This document shows positions 59,498 through 64,000 of a DNA stretch of 64,000 nt, piece by piece. How positions within the stretch are numbered: position 1 is the stretch's first letter; every line of letters begins with the position of its first letter. The DNA is taken from the NCBI RefSeq assembly GCF_022352055.1, contig NZ_JAKRWM010000008.1:124001-188000 (forward strand). Direction: 5' to 3'. The notes under the pieces are model-generated. The model searched no databases, had not been told where the DNA came from, and saw only the letters and a list, made by a program, of their open reading frames with translations. The DNA comes from Cohnella mopanensis (GTDB taxonomy: Bacteria > Bacillota > Bacilli > Paenibacillales > Paenibacillaceae). A program made the position numbers and the translations under genes.

Positions 59498-60670
59498 ATG
59501 TCCACTAATAGCCGATGGTCCGACAAGATCAAATGGATGCTGCTGAACCAGAAATTGATCGTATTTCTTGTCGTCATTTTGTTAATCAGTTTAAATATTT
59601 GGGTGCTCGACAAAATCTCCTACGTCTTTCATCCGTTTATCGTCTTGGTAGATACGGTGTTCCTGCCGTTCTTGCTTACCGGGGTAGCTTTTTACTTGCT
59701 TAATCCTATCGTCGAATACTTAGAAAGGCGGAACATCCGCCGGGTCTATTCCATTATCATCCTATACTTATTGATCATTACGGTCGTGACGTTGGTCGTT
59801 ATGAAAGTCATCCCGCTCCTGAGCGAACAGATCACTAGCTTAATTGTCCAGTTTCCGAGTTATAGCCAAGGGGCTCAGTTGAAGTTCGAGGAACTGATCG
59901 GGAACGAATATTTCAATCAATTACAGGACATGTTAGGCATTGATTCCGCGAAGCTGGTCAATGATTTCTCGGGACGCGCCTCAACGCTCATGAACAATGC
60001 TTGGACGGGGATCGGAAGTCTAGTCGGCAGAATCACGGAAACCTTGCTGGCTATCATTACCGTACCTTTCATTCTGTTCTACTTACTGAAGGATCGCAGG
60101 AAGCTAACGCCTTTCGTCCTCAGCTTCGTGCCTACTTCTTTACGTCAGCGGTCGCTCGGCGTCATGTTGGAGATGAACCATCAGATCAGTTCCTACATTC
60201 GCGGCCAGATCGTCATCAGCTTCTGCATCGGAGTTCTCCTCTATATCGGCTATCTGATTATCGGCTTGGATTATTCCCTTGTCCTTGCCGTAATCGCGGC
60301 GTGCACGAGCATTGTCCCTTACTTGGGACCAGCCATCGCGATCACGCCAGCGTTGATCGTAGCTATGATGACGTCGCCGATCATGTTACTGAAAATGCTC
60401 GTCATCTGGACGATCGTGCAGCTTATCGAAGGTAAATTCATCTCGCCGCAAATTATGGGCAAATCGATGCATGTCCATCCGATAACCATCATCTTCGTCA
60501 TTATCGTCGCCGGTAACTTATTCGGGATAATCGGAATCATCTTGGCCGTTCCGGGGTATGCCATCCTTAAGGTCATCACTACTCACTTGTTCCGCTGGTT
60601 CAAGGCTAGAACAGGGCTGTACGATCCGCCCGAAGAGGAACAAGAGGAAGCCGCGGAACGCTCGGAGTAA
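59498..60670 (+). CDS. AI-2E family transporter
   Basis: 390 residues with about eight helices. Family motifs are PFLLTGVAFYLLNPIVEYLERRNI near the start, ITVPFILFYLLKDRRKL in the middle, and QLIEGKFISPQIMGKSMHVHPITIIFVIIVAGNLFGIIGIILAVPGYAIL at the end. Members include AI-2 exporters and sodium or proton antiporters, so the cargo is open. AAGGAGGAAG precedes the ATG. Monocistronic with its own terminator. Confidence 0.9.
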   Translation: MSTNSRWSDKIKWMLLNQKLIVFLVVILLISLNIWVLDKISYVFHPFIVLVDTVFLPFLLTGVAFYLLNPIVEYLERRNIRRVYSIIILYLLIITVVTLVVMKVIPLLSEQITSLIVQFPSYSQGAQLKFEELIGNEYFNQLQDMLGIDSAKLVNDFSGRASTLMNNAWTGIGSLVGRITETLLAIITVPFILFYLLKDRRKLTPFVLSFVPTSLRQRSLGVMLEMNHQISSYIRGQIVISFCIGVLLYIGYLIIGLDYSLVLAVIAACTSIVPYLGPAIAITPALIVAMMTSPIMLLKMLVIWTIVQLIEGKFISPQIMGKSMHVHPITIIFVIIVAGNLFGIIGIILAVPGYAILKVITTHLFRWFKARTGLYDPPEEEQEEAAERSE

Positions 60671-60674
60671 AAGC

Positions 60675-60709
60675 GAAACCGCCCCTAATGCAGGGGCGGT
60701 TTCTTTCGT
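60675..60709 (+). terminator. Rho-independent terminator
   Basis: GAAACCGCCCC and GGGGCGGTTTC form an 11-bp stem followed by TTTCGT. Confidence 0.85.
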
Positions 60710-60719
60710 CTACTGTGTG

Positions 60720-62438
60720 TTAAGCATGTTGATATTGAGCTTGATGAAGCCGGCTATAGATACCTCCGGCATGAACGAGATCTTGATGTCTGCCTTGTTC
60801 CGCGATTCCGCTCTCGTCGACGACGATGATCCTGTCGGCGTTCTTGATCGTCGCGAGCCGGTGGGCAATGACGAGCGTCGTCCGTCCGACCGATAGATCG
60901 GATAGCGATTGCTGGATAGCTGCTTCGGTCTCGGTATCCAGCGCCGAGGTCGCCTCGTCAAGAATGAGGATCGGAGGGTTCTTCAGGAACATCCTCGCGA
61001 TGGCCATCCGCTGTTTCTGTCCGCCGGAAAGCTTAACGCCACGCTCTCCTATGACCGTATCCATTCCTTCCGGCAATTGCCGGATCATATCCTCCAACGA
61101 AGCCCGTTTAGCCGCTTCCCAGATTTGTTCTTCCGTCGCCCGCAGATCCCCGTAAGCGATATTTTCTCTAATCGTTCCGGCGAAGAGGAATACGTCCTGC
61201 TGAACGATGCCGATATGCTTGCGCAAAGATTGAAGCTTCATGTCCCGAATGTCTATCCCGTCTACCGTGATCTTTCCTTCGATGACGTCATAGAATCTGG
61301 GAAGCAAGCTGCAGATCGTCGTTTTACCCGCACCGGATGGTCCGACGAATGCGATCGTTTCTCCTGCCCTGATCGATAAATCGATTCCGTTTAATATGTT
61401 CCTGCCCGGCTCGTATCCGAAAGTGACGTTCTCAAATCGGATATCTCCGCGTAAGGAATCTACAGCCACCGCGTCTTTAACATCGGCAATGTCCGGCTCG
61501 GTATCCATGATTTCGGTATACCGTTTGAAACCGGCGATCCCTTTCGGATAACTCTCGATGACCGAATTGATCTTCTCGATCGGTCGGAAGAAAATATTAG
61601 ATAGAAGAAGGAACGCCATGAATTCGCCAAGCTCCAGCTTCCCTTGTATGAAGAACCAAGCACCGCAAATCATGACGAATACCGTAATCAGGCGCATCAA
61701 CATGTAACTAACCGAAATACTTTTGGCCATTGTCTTATAGGCAAGCAGCTTCGTCTCCCGGAAGTCCTTGTTATCTACCGCGAACAGCTTCTTCTCATGC
61801 TCCTCGTTAGCGAACGATTGCACGACGCGAATGCCCCCTACGTTCTCCTCAATGCGAGCGTTGAAATTGCCGACGTTCCCGAACAATCTCCGATACGTAC
61901 TCGTCATCTTACTGCCGAATACGATGATCAGCCATGCCATGAGCGGAATGATGATAAATGTAAGCAAAGCAAGCTCCAAGTTAATATAGGCCATGAGGGA
62001 AAAAGATCCTGCTAGCGTCATGATGGCGATAAAGACATCTTCGGGCCCGTGGTGAGCGATCTCTCCGATATCGTTCAAGTCGTTAGTTACCCTTCCGACC
62101 AAATGTCCCGTCTTATGGTTGTCGAAAAAACGGAATGACAGCTTCTGAATGTGCTCGAACATTTTCCGCCGCATGTCGGTTTCGATGTTTATTCCTAACA
62201 TATGTCCCCAGTAAGTCACGACATAATTCAACACGGTATTCAAGGCATATATGCTTAACAAACCAACACATGCTAACACGATCATCTGCCAATTACCGCT
62301 CGGCAGCAAGTCATCGATGAACGTGCTGACGGCTAACGGAAATGCCAGTTCTAATAGTCCGGCGATAACCGCGCATGAGAAATCCAATACGAACAGTCCT
62401 TTATAAGGACGATAATAAGAAAAAAACCGCCGTAGCAT
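60720..62438 (-). CDS. ABC exporter half-transporter (fused membrane and ATPase domains)
   Basis: 572 residues: six helices in the first 310 or so (starting FFSYYRPYKGLFVLDFSCAV), then an ATPase domain with Walker A GPSGAGKTT, signature LSGGQKQRMAIARM, Walker B ILILDEATSALDTE and H-loop VIAHRLATI. It is of the MsbA/BmrA type, a homodimeric multidrug or lipid exporter. The gene starts two bases after a Gly/His/Arg-rich protein gene and shares its operon and palindromic operator. Confidence 0.93.
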   Translation of the reverse strand: MLRRFFSYYRPYKGLFVLDFSCAVIAGLLELAFPLAVSTFIDDLLPSGNWQMIVLACVGLLSIYALNTVLNYVVTYWGHMLGINIETDMRRKMFEHIQKLSFRFFDNHKTGHLVGRVTNDLNDIGEIAHHGPEDVFIAIMTLAGSFSLMAYINLELALLTFIIIPLMAWLIIVFGSKMTSTYRRLFGNVGNFNARIEENVGGIRVVQSFANEEHEKKLFAVDNKDFRETKLLAYKTMAKSISVSYMLMRLITVFVMICGAWFFIQGKLELGEFMAFLLLSNIFFRPIEKINSVIESYPKGIAGFKRYTEIMDTEPDIADVKDAVAVDSLRGDIRFENVTFGYEPGRNILNGIDLSIRAGETIAFVGPSGAGKTTICSLLPRFYDVIEGKITVDGIDIRDMKLQSLRKHIGIVQQDVFLFAGTIRENIAYGDLRATEEQIWEAAKRASLEDMIRQLPEGMDTVIGERGVKLSGGQKQRMAIARMFLKNPPILILDEATSALDTETEAAIQQSLSDLSVGRTTLVIAHRLATIKNADRIIVVDESGIAEQGRHQDLVHAGGIYSRLHQAQYQHA

Positions 62439-62440
62439 CG

Positions 62441-62824
62441 TTAATTAATCTCTCCTCTGCTGTCTCCCGGAGCCCTGTCGCCTACCTCCGATTCCGTGCC
62501 GCTATCTTGAAGTTCAAATAAATGAATATACTCCTCGATCACTTGATCCAGCGCCTTAAGCTCGCCGCATATGACCTGCTGTATCGACTGAAATTCAGGC
62601 TCCTTGAGCTGGCGAACCAATGTGGCCCGTTTAACTCTCAGCTGCTCTAAGAAGACTAAAATTCGTCCCCTACGAAAAGTTTGTGCTCCGTTTCCCTTAT
62701 GACGCCCTCCACGGTGTTCCCCATGGTGTTCCCCATGATGTCCCCCTCGTCCTTCGCCCCGGTGTCCACGTCCTCCTCTGCCTTCGTTATCATCTCTGAC
62801 GCCTCTATTTGCACGCTCTTCCAT
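62441..62824 (-). CDS. Gly/His/Arg-rich protein of unknown function
   Basis: 127 residues. The first 50 are low complexity with repeated GRGG, RGHRGEGRG and HHGEHHGEHRGG, suited to metal or nucleic-acid binding. The second part (FRRGRILVFLEQLRVKRATLVRQLKEPEFQSIQQVICGELKALDQVIEEYIHLFEL) is predicted helical and may dimerise. I do not recognise a family. It precedes the ABC exporter by two bases, with a doubled palindrome just upstream, so it may be the operon's regulator or a partner of the exporter. Confidence 0.7.
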   Translation of the reverse strand: MEERANRGVRDDNEGRGGRGHRGEGRGGHHGEHHGEHRGGRHKGNGAQTFRRGRILVFLEQLRVKRATLVRQLKEPEFQSIQQVICGELKALDQVIEEYIHLFELQDSGTESEVGDRAPGDSRGEIN

Positions 62825-62843
62825 CGTTCATCGCACCTTTCGC

Positions 62844-62886
62844 GTATACATTTGTATACTTAATCCTATTGTATACAAATGTATAC
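62844..62886. promoter_or_regulatory. Doubled GTATAC palindrome upstream of the ABC exporter operon
   Basis: GTATAC-ATTT-GTATAC (62844-62859) and GTATAC-AAAT-GTATAC (62871-62886) are mirror copies separated by 11 bp, 20 bp upstream of the start codon. Each half is itself palindromic, an arrangement fit for two repressor dimers. Confidence 0.7.
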
Positions 62887-62927
62887 TCAACTCCCATCCA
62901 TGTCAAGTGCAAGAAGATAAATGAGCA

Positions 62928-62970
62928 CAAAAAAACACCCAGCCCGCTACTTTCACGAACAGGGTGTTAT
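62928..62970 (-). terminator. Rho-independent terminator of copZ
   Basis: Minus-strand AACACCC and GGGTGTT close a long hairpin, followed by TTTTTTG. Confidence 0.75.
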
Positions 62971-62993
62971 TGTCTTAGTTATGTTCATCTAGA

Positions 62994-63194
62994 TTAGACA
63001 ACATCGTACCCTTGGTCCTCGATCGCTTCCTTGATTGCCGCTAGCGATGTTTTGGACTCATCATAATCAACGGTAACCGCACCTTTGGCCAGATCGACTT
63101 TAGCGGCAGCTCCTAGATTTTTGAGCGCGCCTTCTACTGAGTTAACGCAATGACCGCAAGACATCCCTTGGACGTTTAATGTAATATGGCTCAT
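62994..63194 (-). CDS. copZ: Copper chaperone CopZ
   Basis: 66 residues, a single HMA domain with the copper site GMSCGHCVNSVEGAL and the usual end DQGYDVV. CopZ carries Cu(I) in the cytosol to CopA. It lies 17 bp behind csoR in the same operon. In Bacillus copZ sits beside copA; here a copA-like gene with a matching operator is at the other edge of the window, about 63 kb away. Confidence 0.95.
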   Translation of the reverse strand: MSHITLNVQGMSCGHCVNSVEGALKNLGAAAKVDLAKGAVTVDYDESKTSLAAIKEAIEDQGYDVV

Positions 63195-63211
63195 AGGAAT
63201 CCCTCCATTAA

Positions 63212-63541
63212 TTATTTCATTAATTTATTAACCGTAATCAGCAGTTCGTCGATGACTTCATGATCACCGGATTGAATTCGATCGATGACACAGCTCTTCA
63301 TATGTCCTTCAAGCAGAAGCTTACCTACGCTGTTAAGCGCGGATTGAGCGGCAGCAATTTGATTCAGGACGTCATCGCAGTAAGTATCCTTATCGATAAG
63401 CCCTTTTATTCCCCGAATTTGCCCTTCTATTCGGTTTAATCGCGAAATTAGGTTCGATTTCATCTTGTCCGAATGATGGCTTTTTCTTTCATTATCGTCC
63501 GTACAACAAGGCTCGTGAGCGACTTCCGTATGATTTTCCAA
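63212..63541 (-). CDS. csoR: Copper-sensing repressor CsoR
   Basis: 109 residues. The DUF156 four-helix core NLISRLNRIEGQIRGIKGLIDKDTYCDDVLNQIAAAQSALNSVGKLLLEGHMKSCV contains the Cys-His-Cys copper site (TYCDD, GHMKSC). The N-terminal 27 residues add a CC pair and His (EPCCTDD, KSHHSDK). Cu(I) binding releases the protein from G/C-rich dyads. Two such dyads lie in its promoter, and one lies before copA at the left edge. Confidence 0.95.
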   Translation of the reverse strand: MENHTEVAHEPCCTDDNERKSHHSDKMKSNLISRLNRIEGQIRGIKGLIDKDTYCDDVLNQIAAAQSALNSVGKLLLEGHMKSCVIDRIQSGDHEVIDELLITVNKLMK

Positions 63542-63590
63542 TAGCGTGTCACCTCTTTCCTATTGTAATCCTATTCGAATTCGACTTTAT

Positions 63591-63648
63591 TATACCCCTG
63601 GTGGGTATGGGGTAATTCTAATATACCCCCCTGTAGTATAATTGTCAA
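63591..63648 (-). promoter_or_regulatory. csoR promoter with two CsoR-type operators
   Basis: Minus-strand TTGACA (63648-63643), 17 bp, then TATATT (63625-63620). Dyad 2 (TATAC...GTATA, 63622-63640) fills the spacer; dyad 1 (TATACCC-CTGGT-GGGTAT, 63591-63608) lies at the expected transcript start. Confidence 0.75.
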
Positions 63649-63654
63649 CTAGCA

Positions 63655-64000
63655 TTATCCGCGTGCAGGTAGACGGATCTCTACGCAAGTGCCTTCTCCC
63701 AACGTACTGCTGAAGCTAATGCTCCCCTTATGGTTAGCGATAATTCTCTGGCTGACCATTAGGCCTAGCCCATTACCGGAAGATTTGCTTGTGAAGAACG
63801 GTTCACCCAGCTTAGGCAAATCCTCATTCGATATGCCACGGCCTTCATCTCTGAAGCGAATAACTACGGTTTCATCCGAACTATCGTAATCCAACTCTAC
63901 GGTAATCGTTCCGCCGCCGTCTTCCATTGCTTCCAAGCTATTCTTAATAACATTAATAAATACTTGCTTGAGTTGATTCGCTTCCCCGTTTAACTGTGGA
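63655..64000 (-). CDS. Sensor histidine kinase, C-terminal fragment
   Basis: The gene runs off the right edge; about 115 residues of the ATP-binding domain are visible. The N box is NQLKQVFINVIKNSLEAMEDGG, the G1 box is RDEGRGIS and the G2 box is SKSSGNGLGLMVSQRIIANHKG. This matches sporulation-type (KinA/B/E-like) and NtrB-like kinases. Its partner and sensor domain lie outside the window. It ends seven bases from the csoR promoter. Confidence 0.88.
   Translation of the reverse strand, partial: PQLNGEANQLKQVFINVIKNSLEAMEDGGGTITVELDYDSSDETVVIRFRDEGRGISNEDLPKLGEPFFTSKSSGNGLGLMVSQRIIANHKGSISFSSTLGEGTCVEIRLPARG

Overview
The window looks like the chromosome of an endospore-forming, Gram-positive member of the Paenibacillaceae (Paenibacillus or Cohnella type). 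The signs are an SspH-type small acid-soluble spore protein, RNase J, a YhgE/Pip protein, VanW, DUF2203, DUF2935 and DUF3888 proteins, strong AGGAGG ribosome sites with frequent TTG and GTG starts, and riboswitches typical of Bacilli. No rRNA or tRNA gene, phage, transposase or CRISPR array was seen. Genes sit in small operons of two to four, and regulators usually lie beside their targets with readable operators.

Left part (1-12 kb): the 5' end of a CsoR-controlled copper ATPase; an ArsR regulator with two AHSA1-type paralogues, one broken by an in-frame TAG; an operon for a Tat-exported two-domain multicopper oxidase, a ZIP-type transporter with an added extracytoplasmic domain, and a TatA; AraC/VOC genes; a rhomboid protease overlapping a saccharopine dehydrogenase-like gene; a MarR regulator with two matching operators; a hemerythrin-like/universal stress operon behind an FNR-type site; and a flavin monooxygenase/rhodanese pair.

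Middle part (12-35 kb): a His/Cys-rich protein followed by a CDF transporter with a perfect PerR box; a TetR-controlled ABC exporter; DUF3105; a BlaI/M56 peptidase pair; FixH-like, UreH-like and CopA-type genes that resemble a cbb3-oxidase copper-maturation set without the oxidase; PadR/MFS; a Tat operon for a membrane GMC dehydrogenase; a c-di-AMP (ydaO-type) riboswitch in front of a degenerate nucleotide-cyclase-like protein; trhO and a SufR-like regulator; the first of two GntR/ABC operons; and a TipA-type MerR regulator with a 19-bp-spacer promoter.

Right part (35-64 kb): glutamate dehydrogenase; an intergenic element of four related 24-nt motifs; RNase J converging on an EamA exporter that sits behind a purine riboswitch; a second GntR/ABC operon with a methyltransferase; YhgE; an azoreductase; a YhcY/YhcZ-like two-component pair; spore and secreted proteins; a KamA-type radical SAM enzyme behind a second c-di-AMP riboswitch; an AI-2E family permease; an ABC exporter with a Gly/His/Arg-rich partner gene; copZ-csoR; and the end of a histidine kinase. 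Recurring themes are metal homeostasis (copper at both edges and the centre, ZIP, CDF, multicopper oxidase), Tat export of redox enzymes, and nucleotide-sensing RNA switches on transporters and on probable osmolyte or signalling genes.
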